64,000 nt of DNA, taken from assembly GCF_019670125.1 (NCBI RefSeq), contig NZ_AP023033.1, positions 3,683,501 through 3,747,500 of the forward strand, given 5' to 3'. The translations under genes and the position numbers were made by a program. The stretch's first letter is position 1, and each line of letters opens with the position of its first letter. This document shows, piece after piece, positions 45,090 through 58,453 of the stretch. A model generated the notes under the pieces. It saw only the letters and a list, made by a program, of their open reading frames with translations, was not told the origin of the DNA and ran no database searches. Source of the stretch: Agarivorans aestuarii (GTDB taxonomy: Bacteria; Pseudomonadota; Gammaproteobacteria; Enterobacterales; Celerinatantimonadaceae).

Positions 45090-45536
45090 ATGAAAGCGAA
45101 ATTTTATATCATGCCCGATTCTGTCACCACTGACAGCGAAGCCTTCGATAAAATAGTGTGCAATGTGCTTGCGCAATACTATCGAAACGGCGAGCGCATA
45201 CAAGTTTATACCTCGTCTAAGCAGCATGCAGAGCGCCTAGATGAAGTGCTTTGGCAATTTGAGCCAGAGCAATTTGTACCGCATAACCTCAGTGGTGAAG
45301 GCCCCCAAGGAGGGGCGCCTGTCGAGATATCATGGCAGGCACCTAGGCAACGTCGCCAGTGTTTAGTGAATCTCACTGAAACGGCACCAGATTTTGCCAG
45401 AAATTTTCAACATATTATCGATTTTGTGCCAGCAGATGAAACCGGCAAGGCTGCGGCTAGAGAACGTTATCGTGTGTATCGCCAACAGGGTCTACAATTA
45501 GACACCGCAGCATACACAAACCCAGAAATTACATAG
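45090..45536 (+). CDS. holC: DNA polymerase III chi subunit
   Basis: The 148-residue protein fits HolC, the clamp-loader accessory subunit linking psi to single-stranded DNA-binding protein. It begins MKAKFYIM and contains the family stretches [16 protein letters not shown] and [17 protein letters not shown]. The segment between FVPHNL and VEISW (GEGPQGGAP) is typical of the variable loop. It lies between pepA and valS, 14 bases before valS, as in E. coli. Length is normal. Confidence 0.93.
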   Translation: MKAKFYIMPDSVTTDSEAFDKIVCNVLAQYYRNGERIQVYTSSKQHAERLDEVLWQFEPEQFVPHNLSGEGPQGGAPVEISWQAPRQRRQCLVNLTETAPDFARNFQHIIDFVPADETGKAAARERYRVYRQQGLQLDTAAYTNPEIT

Positions 45537-45550
45537 AGTCAGTACATCCA

Positions 45551-48412
45551 ATGGAAAAGACCTACAACCCAAGCGCAATTGAACAAGCGCTATATCAAGG
45601 ATGGGAACAACAAGGCCACTTTAAGCCGCATGGCGATACTTCAAAAGAAGCCTATAGCATTATGATCCCACCGCCAAACGTCACTGGCAGCTTGCATATG
45701 GGACATGCGTTTCAAGACACCATTATGGATACCTTGATCCGCTACCAACGCATGCAAGGTAAAAACACCTTGTGGCAAGTAGGTACTGACCACGCCGGTA
45801 TTGCTACCCAAATGGTAGTTGAGCGCAAAATTGCAGCCGAAGAAGATAAAACTAAACACGACTACGGCCGTGAAGCCTTTATCGATAAAATTTGGGATTG
45901 GAAAGCCGAGTCGGGTGGCACAATTACCAAACAGCTGCGTCGCTTAGGTGCATCTGTAGACTGGGAGCGAGAGCGCTTCACCATGGATGACGGCATGTCT
46001 AAAGCCGTAGAAGAAGCCTTTGTACGCCTTTACGAAGACGACCTTATCTACCGCGGTAAGCGCCTAGTTAACTGGGATCCAAAACTACACACTGCTATTT
46101 CTGATCTTGAAGTTGAAAACAAAGAAAAGAAAGGCCACATGTGGCACCTGCGCTACCCGCTAGCCGATGGTGAAACCACCAGCGAAGGTAAAGATTATTT
46201 GGTGGTTGCCACTACCCGTCCAGAAACCATGTTAGGTGATACCGGTGTTGCGGTTAACCCAGAAGATCCTCGCTACAACGCCCTTATTGGCAAGTTCATC
46301 GAGCTACCATTAGTCGGTCGCCGTATTCCTATCGTAGGTGACGAACACGCCGATATGGAAAAAGGTACTGGTTGTGTAAAAATCACTCCCGCTCACGACT
46401 TTAATGACTGTGAAGTTGGCAAGCGCCACAAACTTCCGATGATCAACATTCTTACCTTGAATGCAGACATTCGCGACGCAGCCGAAGTATTCACTAGCAA
46501 TGGTGAGCCATCAGAAGTTTATTCAACGGATATTCCGGCAGAGTTCCAAGGTTTAGAGCGCTTTGCAGCACGTAAAGCCATTGTGGCCAAGTTTGACGAG
46601 TTAGGCCTGTTACAAGAAGTAGCCGACCACAACAACACTATACCTTATGGTGACCGAGGCGGCGTAGTAATTGAGCCAATGCTGACCGACCAATGGTATG
46701 TACGTGCCGCGCCGCTTGCTAAAACCGCTACCGAAGCAGTAGAAAATGGCGACATCAAATTTGTACCACAACAATACGAGAACATGTACTTCTCATGGAT
46801 GCGCGACATTCAAGATTGGTGTATTTCACGCCAACTTTGGTGGGGCCACCGCATTCCCGCTTGGTACGACGAGTCAGGCAAAGTATACGTAGGCCGTAAC
46901 GAGGCCGAAGTACGCAGCAAACACAGCTTGGACGACGACGTTATGCTTCGCCAAGACGACGATGTATTAGATACCTGGTTCTCGTCAGGCTTATGGACCT
47001 TTGCGACGCAAGGCTGGCCTGAAAAAACGCCGAATCTAGCCACCTTCCACCCAAGTGATGTATTGGTAACCGGTTTTGACATTATTTTCTTCTGGGTAGC
47101 CAGAATGATCATGATGACCATGTATTTCATCAAAGACGAAAACAACAAGCCTCAAGTACCTTTTAAAACGGTATACGTAACAGGGCTTATTCGTGATGAA
47201 AATGGCGACAAAATGTCGAAGTCTAAGGGCAACGTACTTGACCCTCTAGACATGATCGATGGTATCGATTTAGAAAGCCTAGTGACTAAGCGCTGTGGCA
47301 ACATGATGCAGCCACAACTTGCTAAAAAGATTGAAAAAGATACCCGTAAAACTTTCGAAAACGGCATTGAAGCCCACGGTACCGACGCCTTACGTTTCAC
47401 CCTAGCCGCTATGGCGACCACCGGTCGTGATATTAACTGGGACATGAACCGCCTTGAAGGTTACCGAAACTTCTGTAACAAGTTATGGAATGCCAGCCGC
47501 TACGTATTAATGAATACCGAAGAGCAAGACTGCGGTAAAGACGGCGGCGAAATGGAGTTTTCGCTGGCTGATCGTTGGATTGAAGGCCAATACCAGCAAA
47601 CCGTTAAAGCTTACCGTGAAGCACTGGATACTTACCGCTTCGACATTGCTGCTCAGCTTATTTATGAGTTCACCTGGAACCAGTTCTGTGGTTGGTATTT
47701 AGAGCTTACTAAACCTGTATTGTTTAAAGGCACTGAAGCTCAGCAACGTGGTACTCGCTATACCTTGCTAAACATTTTAGAAAGCTTACTGCGTTTAATG
47801 CACCCAATCACGCCGTACATTACCGAAACTATTTGGCGCCAAGTCGCTCCATTGGCCGGTAAAGCTGAAGCAACTGATAGCATTATGCTGCAAGGTATTC
47901 CTGAGTTTGATGCTTCACGCATCGACGAAGCAGCAGTGGCAGATTTAGAGTGGCTTAAGCAGTTCATTCTAGCAATTCGCAACATTCGTGGTGAAATGGA
48001 CATTAGCCCTAATAAACCACTAAATGTATTGCTGAAAAATGCTTCAAGCGAAGATTTACGCCGCTTAAACGATAACGCCCCATTCTTAGCCTCTTTGGCT
48101 AAGTTAGAAAGCACTACAGCATTAGCCGAAGGTGAAGCTGCTCCAGCCTCTGCCACCGCTATTCTTGGTGACATGGAAATCTTGATTCCTATGGCTGGTC
48201 TTATCGATAAAGATGCAGAGCTAGCGCGTATCGGCAAGCAACTTGAAAAACTAGATAAAGAGCTGTCTAAAGTATCAGGTAAACTGTCTAACCAAAAATT
48301 TGTAGCGAACGCGCCAGAGCAAGTTATTGCAAAAGAACGCGGCAAGCTAGAAGAGATGGAAAATGCCAAAGCTAAGCTAGTGGCTCAGCAAGAGACTATT
48401 GCAGCGCTTTAG
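45551..48412 (+). CDS. valS: Valine-tRNA ligase
   Basis: The 953-residue class I synthetase charges tRNA-Val. The HIGH-type motif is HMGH in SLHMGHAFQ (near 50) and the KMSKS loop is intact ([10 protein letters not shown], near 557). The editing domain (about 210-350) contains [15 protein letters not shown]. The C-terminal coiled coil (about 885-950) binds the tRNA. The gene ends in a strong terminator. It is essential and shows no oddities. Confidence 0.98.
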   Translation: MEKTYNPSAIEQALYQGWEQQGHFKPHGDTSKEAYSIMIPPPNVTGSLHMGHAFQDTIMDTLIRYQRMQGKNTLWQVGTDHAGIATQMVVERKIAAEEDKTKHDYGREAFIDKIWDWKAESGGTITKQLRRLGASVDWERERFTMDDGMSKAVEEAFVRLYEDDLIYRGKRLVNWDPKLHTAISDLEVENKEKKGHMWHLRYPLADGETTSEGKDYLVVATTRPETMLGDTGVAVNPEDPRYNALIGKFIELPLVGRRIPIVGDEHADMEKGTGCVKITPAHDFNDCEVGKRHKLPMINILTLNADIRDAAEVFTSNGEPSEVYSTDIPAEFQGLERFAARKAIVAKFDELGLLQEVADHNNTIPYGDRGGVVIEPMLTDQWYVRAAPLAKTATEAVENGDIKFVPQQYENMYFSWMRDIQDWCISRQLWWGHRIPAWYDESGKVYVGRNEAEVRSKHSLDDDVMLRQDDDVLDTWFSSGLWTFATQGWPEKTPNLATFHPSDVLVTGFDIIFFWVARMIMMTMYFIKDENNKPQVPFKTVYVTGLIRDENGDKMSKSKGNVLDPLDMIDGIDLESLVTKRCGNMMQPQLAKKIEKDTRKTFENGIEAHGTDALRFTLAAMATTGRDINWDMNRLEGYRNFCNKLWNASRYVLMNTEEQDCGKDGGEMEFSLADRWIEGQYQQTVKAYREALDTYRFDIAAQLIYEFTWNQFCGWYLELTKPVLFKGTEAQQRGTRYTLLNILESLLRLMHPITPYITETIWRQVAPLAGKAEATDSIMLQGIPEFDASRIDEAAVADLEWLKQFILAIRNIRGEMDISPNKPLNVLLKNASSEDLRRLNDNAPFLASLAKLESTTALAEGEAAPASATAILGDMEILIPMAGLIDKDAELARIGKQLEKLDKELSKVSGKLSNQKFVANAPEQVIAKERGKLEEMENAKAKLVAQQETIAAL

Positions 48413-48426
48413 TATTCTATGATTTA

Positions 48427-48453
48427 AAAGTCCTCCTGCGGGAGGACTTTTTT
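48427..48453 (+). terminator. Terminator after valS
   Basis: AAAGTCCTCC/GGAGGACTTT with a four-base loop is followed by TTT. It overlaps the leader of the DUF445 gene. Confidence 0.8.
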
Positions 48454-48472
48454 GTTTGTGAAAGGACAAAAA

Positions 48473-49174
48473 ATGAATAAAAGCTTAATCACCAACTTAA
48501 TCACGTTAGCGTTGGTAGCGTTTGGCTACTTTGCTAATCATAGCTTGGTGTTCTCTATCGGGTTGTTTGCGCTATCGGGCGCGGCGACTAATTGGATTGC
48601 CATTCATATGTTGTTTGAAAAAGTGCCGGGCTTGTATGGCTCTGGAATTATTCCGGCACGTTTTGATGATTTTAAAGCGGGCATTAAACAGCTAATGCTT
48701 AATCAATTTTTCACTCCCGAAAACATCGACCGATTTTTGTCTGATGCCAGCGGCAAAGCGGTGCAGCTTAACCTACGCCCAGTTATCGACAAAACAGACT
48801 TCAGCCCAGCCTACCACGCCTTAGTTGAAACTATTGAGAGCTCGTCGTTTGGTGGCATGTTAGCCATGGTGGGCGGTAAAGAAGCACTTACTCCGCTAGA
48901 GCAACCATTCATCGATAAACTTAAAAATGCAGTGATTGAAATTAGCGAAGATGAGCAATTTAGTGAAGCATTGCGCGAAGAGCTTGAACAACCTGAACAT
49001 TTAGACGACGTGCAGCAAAAAATCACGGTGATTATTGAGCAACGTTTGGCTGAGCTCACCCCACAACTGGTTAAGCAAATTATTCAAGAAATGATCCGCA
49101 AACACCTTGGATGGTTAGTGGTATGGGGCGGTGTATTTGGCGGGCTCTTTGGCTTAATTCATGGCCTAGTGTAA
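48473..49174 (+). CDS. DUF445-family membrane protein
   Basis: The ATG at 48473, after AAAGGA, gives 233 residues. The family signature ATNWIAIHMLFEKVPGLYG followed by GIIPARFDDF lies near residues 38-66. There are hydrophobic segments at about 5-40 and at the extreme C-terminus (about 210-230), with a long charged helical region between. It is shorter than E. coli YjiN. Function is unknown for the family. It is convergent with the solute-binding protein gene (8-base gap). Confidence 0.85.
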   Translation: MNKSLITNLITLALVAFGYFANHSLVFSIGLFALSGAATNWIAIHMLFEKVPGLYGSGIIPARFDDFKAGIKQLMLNQFFTPENIDRFLSDASGKAVQLNLRPVIDKTDFSPAYHALVETIESSSFGGMLAMVGGKEALTPLEQPFIDKLKNAVIEISEDEQFSEALREELEQPEHLDDVQQKITVIIEQRLAELTPQLVKQIIQEMIRKHLGWLVVWGGVFGGLFGLIHGLV

Positions 49175-49182
49175 GTTTTAAG

Positions 49183-49929
49183 CTAGTTGCTTGCGGCTAG
49201 CTGTTTTCCTGCTATCAAGGCTTCTATCTCTCCGTTACTTAACATCCCTTTTAAAAGGTTTGAAATCTCTTGCTGACGCTCCAGTAGCGGTGATAACTTG
49301 GAGATCGCTAAATAAACTGGACGCCGTGTTTGCTGGCGATAATCAGCATGTTTAAACCAGGATGCAATACCCTGCTCTTTTAGGAAGTAATCCCCTTCCA
49401 CACAAGACATCACTACGGCATCGACTCGCTTACCTTTAAGTAAGCGAAACGCAGCCATATCGTCGATAACTTCATGTTTGCTCAGCGCTTGGTCTTGGTC
49501 AAAACGCTCAAAGTACGCCACCTTGCTTTGCACCGAGATAGTTAACTTGCCCAAGTCTTGATAGCTATTTACTTGATACTGGCTATCGTTTTTCAAGTAA
49601 AAACAAATACTTTGAAAACTGCGATAAGCAGGCTCCACAAACGCCATGTACTGTTCGCGCTCAGCATTTCGGTAGAGACCTGTCATTACATCACTTTCAC
49701 CCACCATCATGTGCTTTAAGCAACGTTTCCAGCCACATCCCTTGGTTTCCAATTGTAAATCCAAGCGCTCACTTATAACCTTAAGTAACTCTATTTCTAT
49801 TCCACTTAAGCTACCGTCAGCTTCAATGGTTCGCCATGGCGGCCAATGCGCATTTGCGGTCATAAGGGTTTGTTGCGCCCAAACAGGTGTGCTTAGTAGC
49901 AAACAAAGCAATATCCGTAGTCGTGTCAC
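49183..49929 (-). CDS. Periplasmic solute-binding protein (SBP_bac_3)
   Basis: The 248-residue protein starts at GTG (49927-49929) with AAGGA 6 bases upstream and has a signal peptide of about 18 residues ending VWA. It matches family 3 solute-binding proteins: SGIEIELLKVISERLDLQLE (near 43) and ESDVMTGLYRNAEREQYM (near 77). No transporter genes adjoin it. Such orphan proteins in marine Gammaproteobacteria often lack a known partner. It differs clearly from the solute-binding protein in the agarase block. Ligand unknown. Confidence 0.85.
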   Translation of the reverse strand: MTRLRILLCLLLSTPVWAQQTLMTANAHWPPWRTIEADGSLSGIEIELLKVISERLDLQLETKGCGWKRCLKHMMVGESDVMTGLYRNAEREQYMAFVEPAYRSFQSICFYLKNDSQYQVNSYQDLGKLTISVQSKVAYFERFDQDQALSKHEVIDDMAAFRLLKGKRVDAVVMSCVEGDYFLKEQGIASWFKHADYRQQTRRPVYLAISKLSPLLERQQEISNLLKGMLSNGEIEALIAGKQLAASN

Positions 49930-49973
49930 AGCTAGTCCTTTAGGCTTATCTTGTTATAGTGTAGTCAAAAAAA

Positions 49974-49992
49974 AAGGCGCTAAATGCGCCTT
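49974..49992 (-). terminator. Terminator after rraB
   Basis: AAGGCGC/GCGCCTT with a five-base loop is followed on the minus strand by a run of T residues. Confidence 0.8.
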
Positions 49993-50013
49993 CTAATCAT
50001 GTATAGCTGAAAC

Positions 50014-50388
50014 TTATTGCTCGTCGTCTTCTTCGCCAGACTCGAAATAAGTGCCCCAGCCATCGTAAATTACTTTATGTTTCTCTGCGATTTTGGCTAA
50101 AGTTTCAATGTCTTCTTTGATGCCTTCCGCTTCTAGAGATGCCTCAATTATCACATCAAAACACCATACCTTGCCGCCATCTTCTAGCTCAGCTTCTTCG
50201 GCATCGCTTACTTCAAAACCTGCTTTAAAAACGTCTACAGCGGCTTTCTCAAGCACTTTAAAGTCTTTGCTGGCGATGTGATGCTCAATAGTGTACTCAG
50301 CGTCAGGATCGCTGCCATCGGCCAACAACTCTTGAATAATCAGATCGGTTTCTTCTTGCCAGTCATTAATTACTTGTTGCAGGCTCAT
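50014..50388 (-). CDS. rraB: Regulator of RNase E activity RraB
   Basis: The 124-residue acidic protein matches RraB, which binds RNase E and inhibits or redirects its cleavage of selected mRNAs. Family features are ETDLIIQELLADGSDPDAEYTIEHH, VWCFDVIIEASL, and the end motif YDGWGTYFE followed by an acidic tail. Its start overlaps the plsC stop by four bases (ATGA), so translation is coupled. Normal length. Confidence 0.93.
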   Translation of the reverse strand: MSLQQVINDWQEETDLIIQELLADGSDPDAEYTIEHHIASKDFKVLEKAAVDVFKAGFEVSDAEEAELEDGGKVWCFDVIIEASLEAEGIKEDIETLAKIAEKHKVIYDGWGTYFESGEEDDEQ

Positions 50389-51167
50389 GCTTGTTCTCCC
50401 ACCGCAGCTTGATTTAATTCGACTTGTTTTTTATGAACTTCTTGGTAATCGGCGGCTTCGCCACGCGCTTCCATGGTTAGCTCATAGATACGTTGTTCCA
50501 TAGTATCGTGCAACTGGGTAATTTCGGCACGTAGATTTTCTTTCCATTGGCTCACATCAATCGGCTTGCCCACTTCTACAATCACTTTACCGTTATTCCA
50601 GCGGTTAAGCTTTACTTGGCCGTGGGTAGACGAGCAGCAAATTGGCAACATTGGCACCTTAGCCTGCATGGCTAAATGAAAAGCCCCGGTTTTAAAGGCT
50701 TGTAAACCACGGCCGTAGCTACGAGTTCCTTCGGGGAACATCCATACCGAGAGATGGCGTTTATCGATGGCTTCTGCGGCTTGTTTAATCGTATCAGCGG
50801 CTTTACTACGGCGATCACGGTCAATAAGAATGTTACCGGTGATCCAGTAAATTTGGCCAAAAAATGGAATTTTAGCTAGGCTTTTTTTGCCTATCGACAC
50901 CACTCCTTTGCGCAAAGCAAAAGGTAAGGTGAACATATCGTAGCTGTTTTGATGGTTGGCGATCCACACTGCTTTGTCTGGCAGTTCTTCAGTAACAAAA
51001 CGCACTTCAACGTCAATCCCGACAAAACGTCCACACTTGGCAATTAATACACCAATTTGATGCACCAAATCAGGGTGACGAGGTCGCGTTAAACAATACA
51101 AAATCACAAACGGAAATGCCGTCAGCATTACCAAGGCAATAAACAAAATTCGAATTACGGCTAACAT
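50385..51167 (-). CDS. plsC: 1-acylglycerol-3-phosphate O-acyltransferase
   Basis: The 260-residue inner-membrane acyltransferase makes phosphatidic acid from lysophosphatidic acid. The catalytic NHQNSYD (HX4D, near 71) and substrate-binding FPEGTRSYGRG (near 144) are present, after an N-terminal TM segment (about 5-27). It is 74 bases downstream of parC on the same strand and overlaps rraB. The parC-plsC linkage is common in Gammaproteobacteria. Confidence 0.95.
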   Translation of the reverse strand: MLAVIRILFIALVMLTAFPFVILYCLTRPRHPDLVHQIGVLIAKCGRFVGIDVEVRFVTEELPDKAVWIANHQNSYDMFTLPFALRKGVVSIGKKSLAKIPFFGQIYWITGNILIDRDRRSKAADTIKQAAEAIDKRHLSVWMFPEGTRSYGRGLQAFKTGAFHLAMQAKVPMLPICCSSTHGQVKLNRWNNGKVIVEVGKPIDVSQWKENLRAEITQLHDTMEQRIYELTMEARGEAADYQEVHKKQVELNQAAVGEQA

Positions 51168-51241
51168 GGCACCCCCATTAAAACAGCCCGCAGTATACGC
51201 GCTGTCATTTAGGTGAACAAGTGTAAGCTGAAAAACTTAAT

Positions 51242-53533
51242 CTAAGCGTCATCTGTTGTTGGCTCGTCATTTTCTAAGGCAGTGGCCTCTATTTCAATGC
51301 CATCAACACGTTGCAATCCACGCGGCAGTTTATTACCACGACGACCTCGCTCGCCACGGTAGTGATCTAAATCGCTGGGCTTAAGGGTAAGTTTGCGCTT
51401 ACCTGCAAACAAAGTGACCGACGCATCGGCAGGCACCACTTGCAGCAAGGTGACATATTCTTCGCGATTCTTAACCCGCGCCGTTGGAATGCTTATCAGT
51501 TTATTACCTTTACCTTTTGCCAGTGCTGGCAGGCTGGTAAGCGGGAAGACTAACATTCGCCCTTCGTTGGAAATAGCTAGGCAGCTATCGGTGTCATAAC
51601 TGCTCACTTCAATAGGCGCCAGTACCTTGCTGCCTGCTGGCAGATTGAGGTAGGCCTTACCATTTTTATTCTTGCTAAGCATGTCGGCGTATTTGCCAAT
51701 AAAACCATAACCAGCATCAGAAGCGATTAAATAGCGTTGCTCATCATCGGCCATCACCACATGGCTAAACATTTCACCAGGTGCCGGGTTAAAGCGCCCA
51801 GTTAAAGGTTCACCTTGACTACGCGCCGAAGGCAAAGTGTGCGAATCAAGTGAATAACTGCGCCCTGCGGTATCAAAGAACACTGCCTGTTGGTTGCTTC
51901 GACCACTGGCGCTGCCTAAGAAGCTGTCTCCGGCTTTATAGCTTAACCCATGAGCATCTACTTCGTGGCCTTTAGCGGCTCTTGCCCAACCTTTATCCGA
52001 CAAAACCACGGTAATGGCTTCGTTTGGCATGAGTTCTTTTTCACTTAAAGCTTTGGCTTCAGAGCGTTCCACCAGTGGTGAACGACGCTCATCACCATAG
52101 GTTTCAGCATCGGCAATTAGCTCTTTTTTAAGCAATGTGCTCATACGGCGTTCGCTGCCTAACAGCTTTTCGAGCTTATCGCGCTCTTCGGCAAGTTCAG
52201 CTTGTTCGCCGCGAATTTTGATTTCTTCTAACTTAGCCAGTTGACGAAGTTTAATCTCTAAAATAGATTCAGCTTGCTTATTGGAGAGACCAAAACGTTC
52301 CATAAGGGCTGCTTTAGGTTCATCTTCCGTTCGAATAATCTCGATAACTTCATCAATGTTTAAGAAGGCAATTAACAAGCCTTCTAAAATATGTAAGCGT
52401 GCCAGTACTTTGTCTAAGCGGTACTGTAATCGGCGACGCACTACGTCTCGGCGGTAACGTAGCCACTCATTAAGTATTTGTAATAAACCTTTCACTTGTG
52501 GGCGGTTATCTAAGCCCAGCATGTTGAGGTTAACTCGGTAATTACGCTCCAGATCTGTAGAAGCAAACAGGTGATTCATCAGCTGATCAACATCTACTCG
52601 GTTTGAGCGAGGAACAACGACGATGCGGGTGGGGTTTTCATGGTCTGACTCATCACGTAAGTCCACCACCATTGGCAGCTTTTTAGCCTGCATTTGTGCA
52701 GCTACTTGCTCTAAGACTTTAGCGCCAGACACTTGGTGTGGCAATGCCGTAATAACTACTTCACCATCTTCGGTATGAAATACTGCACGCATCTTCACCG
52801 AACCACGGCCAGTTTCGTAGATTTTACGAATGTCTTTGGCTGGCGTGATAATCTCAGCTTCGGTGGGGTAATCAGGTGCTTGAACGTGCTCTAGTAAGTC
52901 TTCAAGTTGCGCTTTTGGGTTATCCAACAAATGCACACAAGCATTAGCGACTTCTTTCACATTATGTGGCGGAATATCGGTAGCCATGCCCACCGCAATG
53001 CCGGTAACACCATTTAGCAAAATGTGTGGCAAACGCGCTGGCAGCGTCTTAGGCTCATTCATTGTGCCATCAAAGTTAGGGATCCAATCACAAGTTCCCT
53101 GACCTAACTCGCTAAGCAATACCTCTGAGAACTTAGACAGCTTGGCTTCGGTATAACGCATTGCAGCAAAGGATTTCGGGTCATCGGGAGCACCCCAGTT
53201 ACCTTGCCCATCCACCAGAGGGTGGCGATAGGAGAATGGCTGAGCCATTAATACCATGGCTTCGTAACAGGCCGAGTCACCATGTGGGTGATACTTACCC
53301 AGTACATCACCTACAGTACGTGCCGATTTTTTATATTTCGCATTGGCCGATAAACCGAGCTCCGACATGGCGTAAATAATGCGTCGTTGCACCGGTTTTA
53401 AGCCATCCCCAATATGCGGTAAGGCGCGATCCATGATGACGTACATGGAATAGTTTAAATACGCCTGCTCAGTGAAGTTACTCATTGATAGGCGTTCTAC
53501 GCCCTCTAAACTGAGTTCATTGGCATCACTCAT
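51242..53533 (-). CDS. parC: DNA topoisomerase IV subunit A
   Basis: The 763-residue protein is the breakage-reunion subunit of topoisomerase IV, which decatenates daughter chromosomes. The active-site tyrosine lies in [16 protein letters not shown]. The quinolone-determining region reads [12 protein letters not shown], wild-type Ser and Glu at the positions equivalent to Ser80 and Glu84 of E. coli. The GyrA-type C-terminal beta-pinwheel is present in reduced form. It is separated from parE by the GGDEF/EAL gene, all on the minus strand with 14-base gaps. Confidence 0.97.
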   Translation of the reverse strand: MSDANELSLEGVERLSMSNFTEQAYLNYSMYVIMDRALPHIGDGLKPVQRRIIYAMSELGLSANAKYKKSARTVGDVLGKYHPHGDSACYEAMVLMAQPFSYRHPLVDGQGNWGAPDDPKSFAAMRYTEAKLSKFSEVLLSELGQGTCDWIPNFDGTMNEPKTLPARLPHILLNGVTGIAVGMATDIPPHNVKEVANACVHLLDNPKAQLEDLLEHVQAPDYPTEAEIITPAKDIRKIYETGRGSVKMRAVFHTEDGEVVITALPHQVSGAKVLEQVAAQMQAKKLPMVVDLRDESDHENPTRIVVVPRSNRVDVDQLMNHLFASTDLERNYRVNLNMLGLDNRPQVKGLLQILNEWLRYRRDVVRRRLQYRLDKVLARLHILEGLLIAFLNIDEVIEIIRTEDEPKAALMERFGLSNKQAESILEIKLRQLAKLEEIKIRGEQAELAEERDKLEKLLGSERRMSTLLKKELIADAETYGDERRSPLVERSEAKALSEKELMPNEAITVVLSDKGWARAAKGHEVDAHGLSYKAGDSFLGSASGRSNQQAVFFDTAGRSYSLDSHTLPSARSQGEPLTGRFNPAPGEMFSHVVMADDEQRYLIASDAGYGFIGKYADMLSKNKNGKAYLNLPAGSKVLAPIEVSSYDTDSCLAISNEGRMLVFPLTSLPALAKGKGNKLISIPTARVKNREEYVTLLQVVPADASVTLFAGKRKLTLKPSDLDHYRGERGRRGNKLPRGLQRVDGIEIEATALENDEPTTDDA

Positions 53534-53547
53534 GCTCTAATAACCTT

Positions 53548-55950
53548 TTATGTTCCTTGCAAAGCTAGCACTGCTGAGGCTTTGTCAAATTGCCAGAAAT
53601 AGCGTGCGCTAGCTGGTTTACCGATGTAATAGCCTTGCGAGTAATCCACTCCCAAGTTGATAAGTTCGTTATTTAATGCTTCCGACTCTACAAACTCGGC
53701 CACGGTTTTATGGCCAAGTTGATTGGCAATATCAACCAGGGCTTGAATAAATACTTTGTCTTCATTCTGATTAAGAATTTCTCGAACAAAAGAGCCGTCG
53801 ATTTTTAAGTAATCAAAGGGCAAATGTTTCAACGAATGGAACGACGAATAACCTACACCAAAGTCGTCCAGCGCAATGGCGCAGCCTAAAGCTTTAAGAC
53901 GACGAATATGCTCTTCTGCTTGCTTCATGTTTGGCAGCGCGGCGGTTTCGGTAATTTCGAAGATAATCATATCACCAGCGATATTGCGACTAACAAACTC
54001 GCGAGCAATGCGCGCAATCACTTTTTCGCTACAGAAAGAGCGTGCCGACAAGTTAATTGCAAGTTTATCGGTAAAGCCGTTACGCAGGTTTGTTTCCATT
54101 TGTTGCAGGGCTTGCTGTACTACCCACAAATCAATTTTGTCAATTTGGCCGTTTTTCTCTGCTGCCAAAATAAGCTGATAAGGCGAATGCAATTGCTCTT
54201 TTTCATCGCGCACTCGCAATAGCACCTCATAGTGTTCAACCTTATTGAGCTTGTTATTCATGATTGGCTGATAGTGCAGCTCTAGGCGATCACGCTCAAT
54301 GGCGTTTTGTGCTAAGTCTAACCAGTAATGTTTTTTGGCTAGTTCAGTATCACTGTTTTCTGCTTGGAAGGTAACCACACAGTTTTTACCTAGCTCTTTT
54401 GCTTGGTTGTTACAAATGTCAGCCTTGGCCATTAAATCTTCAAAGCCGTTACCATGTTCAGGGAAGGCAACAATGCCCACACAGGCCGACGCTGTATGAA
54501 TAATGTTATGCCCTGGTACACTCACCTGCGCCAACATGCTGATGATTCGCTGAGCCACCACTTCGGAATAGGCAAGGCTGGTGCCTTGTAAATAGATAGC
54601 AAACTCGTCACCGCTAATACGCGCCAATAAAGTATCGTTTGGCAGTAAGCGCTCTAAGCTTGAAGAGACTTGGCGCAGCATTTCATCACCCGCGCCGTGA
54701 CCACTGATGTCGTTTACATATTTGAAGTTATCAAGATCCACCATTAGCAAACAGCCATAGCGCTTCTCTTTAACCATCTGGGTAATGACTCGCTCAAACT
54801 TACGGCGGTTAGGTAAATCGGTTAAATTATCGTAATTGGCCACCCACTCTAGTTCTTCGGCGCGGCTTTTAAGCTGCTGCTCCAAAGCTTCTAGCTGGTA
54901 GGAAAGGCGAATTAAGGTGTGATTAAGCTCGTCAGATTCATCTTGTAATAGACGTTTGCCATTACTCTCTAGGTTACGACGAAACAGGTTATGTGACGAG
55001 CGGGCTAATAGCGGTAAGTTGTCGATGGTACGGCGGATCCGCCTAAGTGATGGACTCAGTGCAAATACAACAATCGCGCCGGCAAAAAACAACGCGCCAA
55101 TACCAAACAGTAAGTTGTTGTAATCCGCACGCTTAAGCTGATTTAGCTGAGTATTAATGTCGTTCACAATGGCGTAGTAAACAGGTTTTTGCTGACTGGT
55201 ATTGTTTACCTTGAAAGCATGCAACTCGGTAAGGCCCATCTCAGTATTAAACTGCTCCACCCCGTGTATTATATTTTCAGCGTTTAAACCTACTAATAAG
55301 TCTTGAACCATTTCACGAAAAGCCGACTCCGCATACAGTAACTCAAGGCTGTTATCGTCGTTAAGCTCAACCAAAAAGTGATGGCTGCCTTGGCTTGCTG
55401 GGAAAAGCTCCAGCAAACGTAAGGAGTCGATACTGTAGAAAATTCGATAACTGCCCTGCTCTTCCATTTTATCTAGGTCAGTTGCGATGATAATGCGACA
55501 GCTTAGGGGACAATCGAGTATCCATTTTGCTTGCACGTCGTCGGGATCTTTAAGCATCCACTCTAGCGCTTTCTCGCTATGTGCGATATAACCAAACTCG
55601 TATTTTAAACCCTCTAGAGGGTCTACCACTGCAATGCTACGCACTGGTAGTTCGGTATTAGCCCGTAGGTCTTGCCAGAAAGAATCGAATATCGCAGGGA
55701 GGTTTTCTTGTTGGTAAGAATCAAAACGATAAGACTGGCTAGAGGTTACGCCTTGTAAGCGCGCAAACACATCGCGATAGTATTTTTGCAGCTGGTATTG
55801 TTGGTTGTCGATAACTTGCGCACGGCCAAGCTGGAAAAAGCTTTTTAAGTTGTCATGGTTGAAGCTGATTAAGCCCACCAAGGTCACTAACAAAACACCG
55901 CATAACAGCAGCAATGCTTTACTGGCTAAACCTAATCGCAAATCGCGCAT
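53548..55950 (-). CDS. Membrane GGDEF-EAL cyclic-di-GMP protein
   Basis: From the ATG at 55950, with AGGGAAC about 10 bases upstream, the product has 800 residues; an earlier in-frame codon lies within parE. TM1 (about 10-30), a large periplasmic sensor (about 31-275) and TM2 (about 277-297) precede a HAMP-like linker, GGDEF and EAL domains. The GGDEF motif reads SGDEF (ARISGDEFAIY), without an obvious RxxD inhibitory site. The EAL motif reads EVLLR, yet the residues for metal and catalysis are kept: INLSARS, FEITET, LDDFGVGYSS, LKIDG, AEFVES and SQGYY. It is thus probably an active phosphodiesterase with uncertain cyclase activity. It lies between parE and parC. Confidence 0.92.
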   Translation of the reverse strand: MRDLRLGLASKALLLLCGVLLVTLVGLISFNHDNLKSFFQLGRAQVIDNQQYQLQKYYRDVFARLQGVTSSQSYRFDSYQQENLPAIFDSFWQDLRANTELPVRSIAVVDPLEGLKYEFGYIAHSEKALEWMLKDPDDVQAKWILDCPLSCRIIIATDLDKMEEQGSYRIFYSIDSLRLLELFPASQGSHHFLVELNDDNSLELLYAESAFREMVQDLLVGLNAENIIHGVEQFNTEMGLTELHAFKVNNTSQQKPVYYAIVNDINTQLNQLKRADYNNLLFGIGALFFAGAIVVFALSPSLRRIRRTIDNLPLLARSSHNLFRRNLESNGKRLLQDESDELNHTLIRLSYQLEALEQQLKSRAEELEWVANYDNLTDLPNRRKFERVITQMVKEKRYGCLLMVDLDNFKYVNDISGHGAGDEMLRQVSSSLERLLPNDTLLARISGDEFAIYLQGTSLAYSEVVAQRIISMLAQVSVPGHNIIHTASACVGIVAFPEHGNGFEDLMAKADICNNQAKELGKNCVVTFQAENSDTELAKKHYWLDLAQNAIERDRLELHYQPIMNNKLNKVEHYEVLLRVRDEKEQLHSPYQLILAAEKNGQIDKIDLWVVQQALQQMETNLRNGFTDKLAINLSARSFCSEKVIARIAREFVSRNIAGDMIIFEITETAALPNMKQAEEHIRRLKALGCAIALDDFGVGYSSFHSLKHLPFDYLKIDGSFVREILNQNEDKVFIQALVDIANQLGHKTVAEFVESEALNNELINLGVDYSQGYYIGKPASARYFWQFDKASAVLALQGT

Positions 55951-55964
55951 GCTCAATTTGTTCC

Positions 55965-58453
<2,489 letters not shown>

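Noticed and set aside
47758-48369. Open frame of 203 codons on the minus strand
   Set aside because: It is antisense to the 3' part of valS and reflects codon bias there; the Ser/Leu-rich translation looks like no known protein.
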